Assembly (NCBI RefSeq): GCF_000218235.1
Contig: NZ_GL945017.1
Location: 2,990,422-3,054,421, forward strand
DNA from: Hallella multisaccharivorax DSM 17128
GTDB taxonomy: Bacteria; Bacteroidota; Bacteroidia; Bacteroidales; Bacteroidaceae
DNA length: 64,000 bases
Direction of reading: 5' to 3'
Positions 7,951-19,501 of the stretch are shown in pieces. Position numbers and translations under genes: made by a program. Positions within the stretch are counted from its first letter, which is position 1, and the number at the start of each line of letters is the position of its first letter. Under the pieces are notes generated by a model. The model did no database searches. It saw only the letters and a list, made by a program, of their open reading frames with translations, and had not been told where the DNA came from.

Positions 7951-9111
7951 TTAGCAGATTCTGCGTGAGCCGTCGCCGATGACTACGTCGATGACTTGTG
8001 GCTCATGACCGTATTTCTCGTTGAATTTTGTCTTGGCATTAGCAATGAACTTTTCGTAAAGATTATCCTTGACGAGGTTAATGGTACATCCTCCGAAGCC
8101 TCCTCCCATGATTCGGCTACCGGTTACGCCATTCTCCTTGGCAATATCGTTAAGATAGTCGAGCTCTTCACAGCTTACTTCATACTCCTTGCTCAGGCCA
8201 TGATGAGTTTCATACATCTTTTGTCCGACAGTCTCATAGTCGCCTTTTTCAAGCGCTTCACTTACGGCCAAAACACGATCCACCTCGCCAAGTACGAAAT
8301 GTGCACGCTTGTAGTCCTCCGCACTGACTTCTTCCCTGACAGCTTCCAAGTCGCTCCAGTCAGCATCACGAAGTGTATCAAAATGGCGGTCGGTGAATTT
8401 GGTATTCAAGGCTTTCACTACATTTTCGCAGGAGTTGCGGCGGTCGTTATAAGGGGAGCCTTTTAGTTCGTGCTTTACCTTAGAGTTGAGTAATACGAGC
8501 TTGTAGCCTTTTGGCTCCCAAGGGAAGTATTCAAACTCGCGGCTGCGGCAGTCGAGACGCATGAGCTTCCCTTTCATACCGAAGACGGATGCAAATTGAT
8601 CCATGATGCCGCAGTTTACACCAACATATTTGTGTTCAGTGGCTTGCCCGGCCAATGCGAGATCCCATTTGGAGACCTTGTTGTCACCGAAGAGATCATT
8701 AAGCGCGAATGCAAAACAGCTCTCCAAGGCAGCGCTTGATGACATGCCGGCACCTAATGGCACATCGCCGGCAAAGGCGGCATTGAACGGCTTGACATCA
8801 ACGCCCCTGGCCATCATCTCGCGGCAGATACCGTAAATATAGCGTGCCCAAGTGGCTTTTGGGCCTTTAGGATCATCAAGTGTGAAGTGAGTCATATCCT
8901 TCAGATCGATAGAGTAGATGTTGACACTTTTCAGTCCATTGGGGCGGATTTCAGCCAAAATACCCTGCTCTACGGCTCCTGGGAAGACAAAGCCGCCATT
9001 GTAATCGGTATGTTCTCCGATGAGGTTGATGCGCCCCGGAGAGGCATAAATGTTACCTGTCGCTCCATCAAAATGCTTGATGAATCGACTTCTTACAAAT
9101 TCTATATCCAT
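7951..9111 (-). CDS. galK: Galactokinase
   Basis: A 386-aa GHMP kinase phosphorylating galactose to galactose-1-phosphate (Leloir pathway). Visible motifs are the galactokinase signature PGRINLIGEHTDYNGG at residues 25-40, the GHMP phosphate loop VPLGAGMSSSAALE at about 117-130, and GGGFGGCTINLV near the C-terminus. It follows galM by 44 bp. No galT or galE is in the window. Confidence 0.97.
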   Translation of the reverse strand: MDIEFVRSRFIKHFDGATGNIYASPGRINLIGEHTDYNGGFVFPGAVEQGILAEIRPNGLKSVNIYSIDLKDMTHFTLDDPKGPKATWARYIYGICREMMARGVDVKPFNAAFAGDVPLGAGMSSSAALESCFAFALNDLFGDNKVSKWDLALAGQATEHKYVGVNCGIMDQFASVFGMKGKLMRLDCRSREFEYFPWEPKGYKLVLLNSKVKHELKGSPYNDRRNSCENVVKALNTKFTDRHFDTLRDADWSDLEAVREEVSAEDYKRAHFVLGEVDRVLAVSEALEKGDYETVGQKMYETHHGLSKEYEVSCEELDYLNDIAKENGVTGSRIMGGGFGGCTINLVKDNLYEKFIANAKTKFNEKYGHEPQVIDVVIGDGSRRIC

Positions 9112-9155
9112 AGTAGAGGTCGTTAAATGTGTGGTAATAAATATTTAAAAGGTTA

Positions 9156-10244
9156 TTATTTGACACCAAACTTATAGATGGTGGTCTGCTTATAGCGTTC
9201 TCCCGGGTTAAGTATCACTGATGGGAAATAAGGCCGGTTGGGTGAATCGGGGAAGTGTTGAGCTTCAAGACAGACAGCTGAGCGTTTGGGATAGGTGGCT
9301 CCATGTGCACCGCGGATGCCGGAGAGGAAGTTGCCGGTGTAGAGTTGAATGCCGGGCTCGGTGGTGTAGACCTCCATGGTTCGTCCACTAACAGGCTCAT
9401 AGAGCTTAGCGGCGAGTGAGAGCTCACTCTCCTCATGCTTGTTGAGCACATAGTTGTGGTCAAATCCGGTGCCATTCTTGATTTGCTCGTCGTCGGCGTT
9501 GATGTCTCGTCCGATGGGCTTAGGAGTCTTGAAGTCAAAGGGAGTGCCTTCCACTTTTCTGATTTCTCCAGTGGGAATGGAAGTCTCGTCAATGGGGAGA
9601 TAAAAGTCGGCATTGAGTTGCAGCTCTACATTTTCCACTGATGGAGTAGGATTTGCAATTCCTGCCAATGCGAAGAATGCGTGGTTGGTAAGGTTGACGA
9701 TGGTCTTTTTGTTGGTCGTTGCGAGGTAATCAATGTGCAACTCGTTTTCATCTGTCCAAGTGTAGACGACAGTCACTTTTAGCTCTCCCGTGTAGCCTTC
9801 CTCACCATAGGGTGATACGTAGTTAAGGGCAAGTGTGTGCTCATTCATTAGTTCAGGTGACCAGACTTTCACATTGAATCCTTTCTTTCCTCCGTGAAGC
9901 GAGTTCACACCGTTGTTTACAGGCACCTGATATTCCTTTCCACGCAGGGTGAATTTACCTTTTGCTATTCGGTTTCCGAAGCGTCCGATTAGTCTTGAGA
10001 GGTATGGCTCTGGGGAGTTAATGACATCTTGGATATTGTCGTGCCCCATAACGACATTGCCCATTTTGCCTTCTTTGTCAGGAACCATAATGGCTAAGAG
10101 GGCTCCTCCGTAATTGGTGATGGCAACTTCGTTGCCTTGACTGTTTCTTAAAATGAAAAGATCGGTTTTCTTTCCGTTGATAGTGGTCTGAAAGTCTTCG
10201 CGCTTCAGACCGCAAACATTTGGTGTTTCTTCTTTACTTGCCAT
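9156..10244 (-). CDS. galM: Aldose 1-epimerase (galactose mutarotase), cytoplasmic
   Basis: A 362-aa mutarotase interconverting alpha and beta anomers so that galK receives alpha-galactose. Conserved stretches include GRFGNRIAKGKF, NGVNSLHGGKKGFNVKVW, NLTNHAFFAL (substrate His) and the FDHNYVL segment. No signal peptide, unlike the second mutarotase at 53665-54864, so this one is probably cytoplasmic and serves galK immediately downstream. Confidence 0.95.
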   Translation of the reverse strand: MASKEETPNVCGLKREDFQTTINGKKTDLFILRNSQGNEVAITNYGGALLAIMVPDKEGKMGNVVMGHDNIQDVINSPEPYLSRLIGRFGNRIAKGKFTLRGKEYQVPVNNGVNSLHGGKKGFNVKVWSPELMNEHTLALNYVSPYGEEGYTGELKVTVVYTWTDENELHIDYLATTNKKTIVNLTNHAFFALAGIANPTPSVENVELQLNADFYLPIDETSIPTGEIRKVEGTPFDFKTPKPIGRDINADDEQIKNGTGFDHNYVLNKHEESELSLAAKLYEPVSGRTMEVYTTEPGIQLYTGNFLSGIRGAHGATYPKRSAVCLEAQHFPDSPNRPYFPSVILNPGERYKQTTIYKFGVK

Positions 10245-10282
10245 ATGACTGAGTCTTTAGTTGTTGTTTCTTGAGTCTTTTG

Positions 10283-10313
10283 CAAAGTAAATAAAAAAAT
10301 ACGAGAGCGACAA
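10283..10313 (-). promoter_or_regulatory. Promoter for galM-galK
   Basis: Minus strand TTG (10311-10313), 20 nt, TTACTTTG (10283-10290), one base off the TAnnTTTG consensus. Lies 39 nt upstream of the galM ATG. Confidence 0.5.
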
Positions 10314-10369
10314 CTAAAAGCCTCAATTATTATGGTATTTTTAGTGTTAAATATCTTTTACCAACAGTT

Positions 10370-11659
10370 TTACACATTATTCATATTGAGGAAGTCGGCG
10401 ACGACATAGCTTGATCCGCCCACGAAGATGAAGTCTTCCTTGTCGGCTTCGGCCAATACCTGATGGTAAGCCTGGGCTATGGAGCCGCATTCTTTGCCCT
10501 TGAGATGGTGGATTTTTCCAAGTTCTGCCACTTTGTCACAGGGGAAAGCCCTCTTGGTTGATGGCTGTGCCCAATAGTAGACAGCATCTTTGGGCAGCAG
10601 CTCCATGACAGTGTTGATGTCTTTGTCGTTGACCATGCCGAAAACGATCCTTAGTGTCTTGCATGGCTGCCGCTTGATCTGGGGTGCAAGATATTGCCAT
10701 CCTCCAACATTGTGACCTGTATCGCAGACTACGCGGGGATATTGCCTAATGGTTTCCCAACGGCCACGTAACCCTGTGAGGCGGCATACATGTGCAAGGC
10801 CTTCGCGAATATTATTATCTGTGATGTGAAACGATTTACGGAGTAAAGGCAGGGCAGTGAGCACTGTATTCAGGTTTTTTTCCTGATAGTCGCCGCCAAG
10901 ATCGCAGTGCAGTGTGACAAGAGGTGTTGAGGTAGTGTAGTCTCTCCCGCCACTTGTACAGGGATGTGACTTGGTCACCATGACATGGTCTTGCGCAAAG
11001 ACGATCGGCGATTGGCACGCTTCGGCTTTGGCCTGAAAGACAGGACGTGTCTCTGGCACATCCTCACCGACGACCACGGGCACGTGAGACTTGATGATGC
11101 CAGCTTTTTCTCCGGCAATCAAAGCCAGCGTGTTACCGAGAAACTGTGTGTGGTCATAACTGATATTGGTGATGATGGAGAGCTCAGGGGTAATGATATT
11201 GGTGCAATCAAGTCGTCCGCCAAGTCCTACTTCTATGACTGCCACGTCCACTTTCTGCTCTTTGAAATAGAGGAAGGCCAAAGCGGTGGTGAGCTCGAAG
11301 AACGATGGGTGTAGAGGCTCAAAGAAGTCGCGTTCCTGCTCTATGAAGTCGATGACGCGTTGTTCGGTTATCATCTCGCCATTTACACGGATACGCTCGC
11401 GGAAGTCAACGAGGTGTGGAGAAGTGTACAGTCCTACCTTGTATCCGGCTTCCTGCAAAATAGCGGCGATGCTGTGCGAACATGATCCTTTGCCGTTGGT
11501 GCCCGCAATGTGAATGGTCTTGTAGGCATGATTCGGATGTCCGAAATGCTCGTCCAAGGCCAAAGTGGTTTGAAGCCCCGGCTTATAGGCCGAGGCTCCG
11601 CTATGTTCAAATACTGGCATAGCATTGAACAGATATGATACTGTCTCCTGATAATTCAT
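10370..11659 (-). CDS. folC: Bifunctional folylpolyglutamate synthase/dihydrofolate synthase
   Basis: A 429-aa Mur-ligase-like enzyme adding glutamate to dihydropteroate and folates. The ATP loop GTNGKGS is at residues 53-59; SPHLVDFRERIRVNGE (folate loop) and VIEVGLGGRLDCTNII follow in family order. The C-terminal domain has DTGHN. It is the last gene of a possible unit with the ABC-F gene, grpE and dnaJ, 88 bp after dnaJ. Confidence 0.95.
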   Translation of the reverse strand: MNYQETVSYLFNAMPVFEHSGASAYKPGLQTTLALDEHFGHPNHAYKTIHIAGTNGKGSCSHSIAAILQEAGYKVGLYTSPHLVDFRERIRVNGEMITEQRVIDFIEQERDFFEPLHPSFFELTTALAFLYFKEQKVDVAVIEVGLGGRLDCTNIITPELSIITNISYDHTQFLGNTLALIAGEKAGIIKSHVPVVVGEDVPETRPVFQAKAEACQSPIVFAQDHVMVTKSHPCTSGGRDYTTSTPLVTLHCDLGGDYQEKNLNTVLTALPLLRKSFHITDNNIREGLAHVCRLTGLRGRWETIRQYPRVVCDTGHNVGGWQYLAPQIKRQPCKTLRIVFGMVNDKDINTVMELLPKDAVYYWAQPSTKRAFPCDKVAELGKIHHLKGKECGSIAQAYHQVLAEADKEDFIFVGGSSYVVADFLNMNNV

Positions 11660-11747
11660 CTCATCTGAATCCTTGCCTTGGTTTGCCAGTGCGTTCGGTT
11701 CAATTCAATCGTCCGTATGGTTTGTTAGGCAGTCTGCACTTCGGGGA

Positions 11748-13533
<1,786 letters not shown>

Positions 13534-13588
13534 AATGCGTTAACCTTTATTGTTTTCTGAGCCAACAAAAACCGTGCCACCAGGTGGC

Positions 13589-15223
<1,635 letters not shown>

Positions 15224-15268
15224 TTAATCAATATGTATTTATGATCCTTGCTTTAAGAGCCTTAACTG

Positions 15269-15303
15269 AAAAAAGACCGACCTCCGTAAGAAGATCAGTC
15301 TTT
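15269..15303 (-). terminator. Rho-independent terminator of the tRNA-Lys pair
   Basis: Arms 15272-15283 and 15292-15303 pair over 12 bp with two G.U pairs around an 8-nt loop; on the minus strand the stem is followed by a T run. It lies just downstream of the two tRNA-Lys genes. Confidence 0.75.
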
Positions 15304-15305
15304 CG

Positions 15306-15378
15306 TGCGCCCTTAGGGATTCGAACCCTAGACCCACTGATTAAGAGTCAGTTGCTCTACCAGCTGAGCTAAGGGCGC
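15306..15378 (-). tRNA. tRNA-Lys (anticodon CTT), second copy
   Basis: 73 nt. Acceptor GCGCCCT pairs with AGGGCGC, discriminator A, anticodon loop CTCTTAA giving anticodon CTT (codon AAG), T-loop GGTTCGAATCC. CCA is not encoded. Identical base for base to the copy at 15401-15473, from which it is separated by 22 nt. Confidence 0.97.
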
Positions 15379-15400
15379 GAGCCCTTTTATTAAAAAGAAG

Positions 15401-15473
15401 TGCGCCCTTAGGGATTCGAACCCTAGACCCACTGATTAAGAGTCAGTTGCTCTACCAGCTGAGCTAAGGGCGC
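15401..15473 (-). tRNA. tRNA-Lys (anticodon CTT), first copy
   Basis: Same 73-nt sequence and cloverleaf as the copy at 15306-15378. This copy is promoter-proximal; transcription from 15522 or so would yield a dimeric precursor. Confidence 0.97.
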
Positions 15474-15527
15474 ATTCTGTACAAACATTTCCAAGACCGT
15501 GAAGACCTCTTTTCTGTTTTGCGGGTG

Positions 15528-15559
15528 CAAAGGTACAGCTTTTTCATATCCCGTCCAAA
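15528..15559 (-). promoter_or_regulatory. Strong promoter for the tRNA-Lys pair
   Basis: Minus strand TTTG (15556-15559), exactly 20 nt, TACCTTTG (15528-15535): a perfect match to the Bacteroidota -33/-7 consensus. About 50 nt of leader precede the first tRNA. Confidence 0.75.
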
Positions 15560-15810
15560 TATTTCGATATTTTTTTTGATATTATTTTCTTGTGGCTCTT
15601 TTAGACGAGTTCTCGTTACTGCCGTTCCCTTGCTGTCAACAATGATTGTGATTCTGCTTTTCAATCCTTATTGGTTTACTGTGGTTTCCATTCCTGTTCA
15701 ACGGGGCCGGAAAAGTGAATGTGTATGGGAGACTGTTCGGGTATGTTAATAAATTTCTTTAATGCTTTCTTTTTGAATGGAGCGAATGGATATTGACGTT
15801 GCGATGGAGT
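15560..15810. other. Intergenic stretch with no gene seen
   Basis: AT-rich spacer between the tRNA promoter and the 22-bp repeat array. Short open frames occur (for example 15519-15749 on the plus strand) but show no start signal, family feature or codon bias worth calling. Confidence 0.5.
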
Positions 15811-15920
15811 GTTATCGTGCGGCAATTGTCACACAATCGTTCGACAGTTGCTTGACAATCGTTTGACAGTTGCCGTACAATCGTTCGACAGTTGTCGCAC
15901 GATCATTCGGCATGTGTCGT
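15811..15920. repeat. Five tandem 22-bp repeats (array A)
   Basis: Units begin at 15811, 15833, 15855, 15877 and 15899. Units 2-4 share the core CAATCGTTYGACAGTTG and differ mainly in the last four bases; units 1 and 5 are diverged (unit 1 matches unit 4 at 16 of 22 positions). The core is a partial dyad (ACAA..GT...AC..TTGT). 22 is not a multiple of 3, so this is not coding. It ends about 105 bp upstream of the promoter of the AraC-type gene. Confidence 0.85.
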
Positions 15921-16026
15921 GCAGTATGGTTACGTCGCAAAACCGTCAAGAATTGTTCATCTATAGACGGATTTGCCTAATGAACGTTAAATTGGACTGT
16001 TTGTCAACAAAAAATAAAAAGAAAAG

Positions 16027-16057
16027 TTGTGGTATTCAATTTCTTTCTTTATTTTTG
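16027..16057 (+). promoter_or_regulatory. Promoter for the AraC-type regulator
   Basis: TTG (16027-16029), 20 nt, TATTTTTG (16050-16057). Predicted start about 40 nt before the ATG at 16105. Confidence 0.6.
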
Positions 16058-16104
16058 CAAGTAGAGCTTAAAACCGATAGGGACAAGTATAGACCTTCTA
16101 AATT

Positions 16105-16644
16105 ATGGCAAAGTACAACATTACTGAAAAGAAAGAGAAAGACGCGGCTTACCGTACGCTGGTCAATCCTAAGCTTATGGATGAGCTGGAACGCCGCATT
16201 AATGACATTATCATCATTCAAAAGAAGTACAGGGACAAGGACTATTCTGCTAAGCGCCTTGCTGAAGACCTGAATACCAACACGCGGTATATCTCGGCGG
16301 TGGTGAATGTGCGGTTTCATATGAACTACACCTCTTATGTCAATAAATACCGCATCCAGGAGGCCATGTCTATGTTAGTGGATAAACGGTATCATGAGTT
16401 GAATATGGAGGAGATTTCCGATATGGTGGGCTTCTCCAACCGCCAGTCTTTTTACGCTTCTTTCTACAAAATCAACGGCATTACTCCACGCGAATACCGG
16501 CAGAGGCGGCTGCAGGTGTTGCCACCTCAGGATGAAAAGCCTAAAAAGAGAGGGCGTAAGCCAGGATCGAAAAACAAGCCAAGGGAGGGGGAAGAGGCTC
16601 GGTTGGCTGATCATAGTGGGCGGCGGCTCCGAGCCCACCCGTAA
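16105..16644 (+). CDS. AraC-type DNA-binding protein with C-terminal AT-hook
   Basis: A 179-aa protein with no separate sensor domain. Residues about 40-135 form an AraC/HTH_18 DNA-binding domain (YSAKRLAEDLNTNTRYISAV, then MEEISDMVGFSNRQSFYASF and the closing NGITPREYRQRR). After it comes a basic tail with KKRGRKPG at residues 147-154, an AT-hook motif that would insert in the minor groove of A/T-rich DNA. The short N-terminal region offers little room for ligand binding, so it may be a constitutive or partner-controlled regulator. Neighbours are the 22-bp array upstream and DPP III 57 bp downstream. Targets are unknown. Confidence 0.8.
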   Translation: MAKYNITEKKEKDAAYRTLVNPKLMDELERRINDIIIIQKKYRDKDYSAKRLAEDLNTNTRYISAVVNVRFHMNYTSYVNKYRIQEAMSMLVDKRYHELNMEEISDMVGFSNRQSFYASFYKINGITPREYRQRRLQVLPPQDEKPKKRGRKPGSKNKPREGEEARLADHSGRRLRAHP

Positions 16645-16701
16645 GACTGCACGCGTGAGACGGTTTAAATGAAGCGGGCGGCCAATAACCTCATTATATA
16701 A

Positions 16702-18654
16702 ATGGATAACAAACAATTTTCTTATGTTGATGAGCGTTTTGCCGATCTCCAGATGCTCAGGTACCGTATTGACGGTTTTGAGTCTCTGGATGTTCGGCAA
16801 AAGGCTTATATTTTTTATTTGGCAAAGGCGACCCTGTCAGGCCGCGACATCACAACCGATCAATACGGCCGATTCAATCTTGCCATCAGAAAGACATTGG
16901 AAGCCTTGCTTCGGTACAGCGCAGATCGGGAAGCGGAGGACTTCCAGCAGATGGTGGTTTATCTGAAGCGCGTGTGGTTTTCCAGTGGCATCTATCATCA
17001 TTACGGTTGCGAGAAGTTTGCGCCAGGATTTTCTGAGGGCTGGTTCAGGAAGGCCGTAAGTGCTTTACCTGCTCATTGTTTTCCGTTGTCGGGCTATGCG
17101 GATACAGCATCGCTGTCGGCGGCTCTTTGCCCTGTCATCTTTAACCCAGTCGTGCTGCCCAAGCGTGTCAATCAGGCCGAGGGTGAGGATTTGGTGCGCT
17201 CGTCAGCGGGTAACTTCTATGAGAACGTGTCACAAAAGGAAGCTGAGAGATTCTATGCTGCCATGAAGGATCCTAAGGCCGGTGATTGTCAGCCTTCATG
17301 GGGGCTTAATTCGAGGTTAGTGAACAGAAATGGCAAGCTCTGTGAAGAGAGATATACGACCACAGGGCTCTATGGTGCTGCTTTACAGAGGATTGTGTAT
17401 TGGCTGAAAAAGGCCAAAGAGGTAGCCGAGAATGAGAAGCAGACGGAGCTGATTGACCTGCTCATCAGATACTATGCCACTGGCGATCTGCGTCTTTTCG
17501 ACGAGTATAGCATAGAATGGCTGAAAGAGCAGGGCGGTGACGTGGACTTTATCAATGGCTTCATAGAGGTCTATGGTGATCCGCTCGGATTGAAAGGCAC
17601 GTGGGAAGGCCTGGTAGAACTGAAAGACGAGAAGGCTACGCAACGCACGCGAACAATAGCGGACAATGCTCAGTGGTTTGAGGACCATTCGCCCGTAGAC
17701 CCCCGTTTCCGCAAGCCGGTGGTGAAAGGCGTCTCGGCTCATGTGGTTCAGGCTGTTATGCTTGGCGGTGAAGAGTATCCATCGTCGGCTATCGGTATCA
17801 ACTTGCCCAATGCCGACTGGATACGCGCGCGCTATGGTTCGAAGAGCATCACGATCGGCAATCTCACCGATGCCTATAATAAGGCGGCGCGAGGCAATGG
17901 CTTTGATGAGGAGTTCGTGATTGATAAAGAGACCCGCGCGATCATAGAAAAATACGGAGATTTATGCGATGACCTGCACACCGATCTGCATGAGTGTCTC
18001 GGTCATGGCAGTGGGCAACTCCTCCCTGGTGTCTCGTCCGATGCCTTGAAAGCTTACGGCAGCACGATTGAGGAAGCCCGTGCCGACCTTTTCGGACTTT
18101 ACTATCTCGCCGATGATAAGCTGGTGGAGCTTGGACTCGTACCCGATAAAGAGGCTTATAAGAGCCAGTATTACCATTATATGATGAATGGCTTGCTCAC
18201 ACAGCTTGTGCGCATCAAACCTGGCGACCAGATTGAAGAGGCACATATGCGCAACCGCGCCATTATCGCACACTGGTGCCTTGACCATGCCGATGGATGC
18301 GTGGAGTTGACGGTCATCAATGGAAAGACGTATGTAAGAGTCAACGATTACCCAAGCCTGCGCAAGCTCTTTGGCAAACTGCTTGCCGAGATACAGCGCA
18401 TCAAGAGTGAGGGTGACTACGAGACGGCGAGAGCCATGGTGGAGACCTATGGCGTGAAGGTCGACGCAAAGCTGCACCAGGAAATCCTCGCACGCTATAA
18501 GAGGCTTGACATTGCTCCCTACAAGGGATTCATTAATCCATGGATGAAGCCTGTCGTCGATGCTGGGGGCAACATCACTGATGTTGAGCTCGACTATACA
18601 GAGAGCTACACGCATCAGATGTTGAGGTATTCGGCTGATTATGGCCTGCTGTGA
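16702..18654 (+). CDS. Dipeptidyl peptidase III (M49 family)
   Basis: A 650-aa zinc peptidase that removes dipeptides from the N-terminus of oligopeptides. The M49 hexapeptide HExxGH is HECLGH at residues 430-435, and the second zinc-binding Glu lies in EEARAD near residues 457-458. The length and the ending fit bacterial DPP III. No clear signal peptide, so cytoplasmic. It begins 57 bp after the AraC-type gene and is followed 25 bp later by the AlkD-like gene. Confidence 0.93.
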   Translation: MDNKQFSYVDERFADLQMLRYRIDGFESLDVRQKAYIFYLAKATLSGRDITTDQYGRFNLAIRKTLEALLRYSADREAEDFQQMVVYLKRVWFSSGIYHHYGCEKFAPGFSEGWFRKAVSALPAHCFPLSGYADTASLSAALCPVIFNPVVLPKRVNQAEGEDLVRSSAGNFYENVSQKEAERFYAAMKDPKAGDCQPSWGLNSRLVNRNGKLCEERYTTTGLYGAALQRIVYWLKKAKEVAENEKQTELIDLLIRYYATGDLRLFDEYSIEWLKEQGGDVDFINGFIEVYGDPLGLKGTWEGLVELKDEKATQRTRTIADNAQWFEDHSPVDPRFRKPVVKGVSAHVVQAVMLGGEEYPSSAIGINLPNADWIRARYGSKSITIGNLTDAYNKAARGNGFDEEFVIDKETRAIIEKYGDLCDDLHTDLHECLGHGSGQLLPGVSSDALKAYGSTIEEARADLFGLYYLADDKLVELGLVPDKEAYKSQYYHYMMNGLLTQLVRIKPGDQIEEAHMRNRAIIAHWCLDHADGCVELTVINGKTYVRVNDYPSLRKLFGKLLAEIQRIKSEGDYETARAMVETYGVKVDAKLHQEILARYKRLDIAPYKGFINPWMKPVVDAGGNITDVELDYTESYTHQMLRYSADYGLL

Positions 18655-18679
18655 GCATATTGGTACTATTTGAACAATA

Positions 18680-19303
18680 ATGAATAAGGAAGAGATAGAT
18701 GATAAATTAAAAGAGCTGAAGCGTGGCTTCAGGCTTGTCATGAACGGTCCCGCCTCACAATCGATGCGTGAGAAAGGGCTTGATTACCACCTCAACTGGG
18801 GAGTACCCTTTATCCAGCTCAAGCTGATGGCGGCGGATCTGCCTCATGATTACGACTTCGCCATAGCCTTGTGGAAAGAGGACATCCGTGAATGTAAGAT
18901 CCTTGCCACGCTGCTCATGCCTCCGGAGAAAATGCCCGAGGAGGTGGCCGAGATATGGATGGAGCAGACCCACTCGCAGGAGTTGGCGGAGATGCAGGCC
19001 TTCAATCTCTACCAACATGTAGACTATGGCGCAAGACTCGCTTATCAATGGATGGCCAGTACTGTACCGGAGAAGGAGATCTGCGCTTACGACATCCTTG
19101 GACGTCTTTTTATGAATGGCGTTGAGCCTAACGAACGGGGAATCAATGAGTTCCTGGATCAGGCGTTGATTGCACTTAGGTCTCCGATCGTTGGTGTACG
19201 TCATGCTGCTATGAATGCCGTGATGCGCTTTGCTGACTTGGGGCTGGTCTACGAGCGTGTAGCGAAGTCGGCACTCAAACGTGAGGGCATTGATGTGTTG
19301 TGA
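18680..19303 (+). CDS. DNA alkylation repair (AlkD-like) HEAT-repeat protein
   Basis: A 207-aa all-helical protein. The segment FAIALWKEDIRECKILATLL matches the AlkD-family 'LW.....E.r.lA..l' helix pair, and the rest reads as HEAT-like helices (for example ALRSPIVGVRHAAMNAVMRF). True AlkD excises 3- and 7-alkylpurines with a catalytic Asp and aromatic residues; I cannot confirm these here, so activity is uncertain. Possibly co-transcribed with DPP III. Confidence 0.6.
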   Translation: MNKEEIDDKLKELKRGFRLVMNGPASQSMREKGLDYHLNWGVPFIQLKLMAADLPHDYDFAIALWKEDIRECKILATLLMPPEKMPEEVAEIWMEQTHSQELAEMQAFNLYQHVDYGARLAYQWMASTVPEKEICAYDILGRLFMNGVEPNERGINEFLDQALIALRSPIVGVRHAAMNAVMRFADLGLVYERVAKSALKREGIDVL

Positions 19304-19403
19304 GATTCTTTACGCGGGGGTCTGATAATATGATGGTTATTCACCCAAACTTTCTTAAAATAAACGTCTTAATATCCTTTTTAATATAATTTAGGCTGCT
19401 CCA

Positions 19404-19435
19404 TTGCGCTCCTCGAAAAGAAATGAGTACTTTTG
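19404..19435 (+). promoter_or_regulatory. Promoter of the Bat operon
   Basis: TTG (19404-19406), 21 nt, TACTTTTG (19428-19435). The predicted transcription start near 19442 excludes the upstream GTG at 19433 as the moxR start. Confidence 0.6.
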
Positions 19436-19501
19436 CGTGTTGAAAAAAAGAATACAATGGGCGTACATACGCTCTCTTACAAAAGTCAAAATTTCTCAAT
19501 T

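Noticed and set aside
15519..15749. 76-codon open frame downstream of the tRNA-Lys promoter, plus strand
   Set aside because: It runs across the opposite-strand tRNA promoter and has no family feature or ribosome-binding site.
15809..16273. Open frame of 154 codons running through the 22-bp array on the plus strand
   Set aside because: The 22-bp unit does not keep the frame, it has no start signal, and its 3' part overlaps the real AraC-type gene in another frame.
19433..19501. Upstream start for moxR (GTG 19433)
   Set aside because: It overlaps the -7 box of the operon promoter, so it would not be in the transcript.
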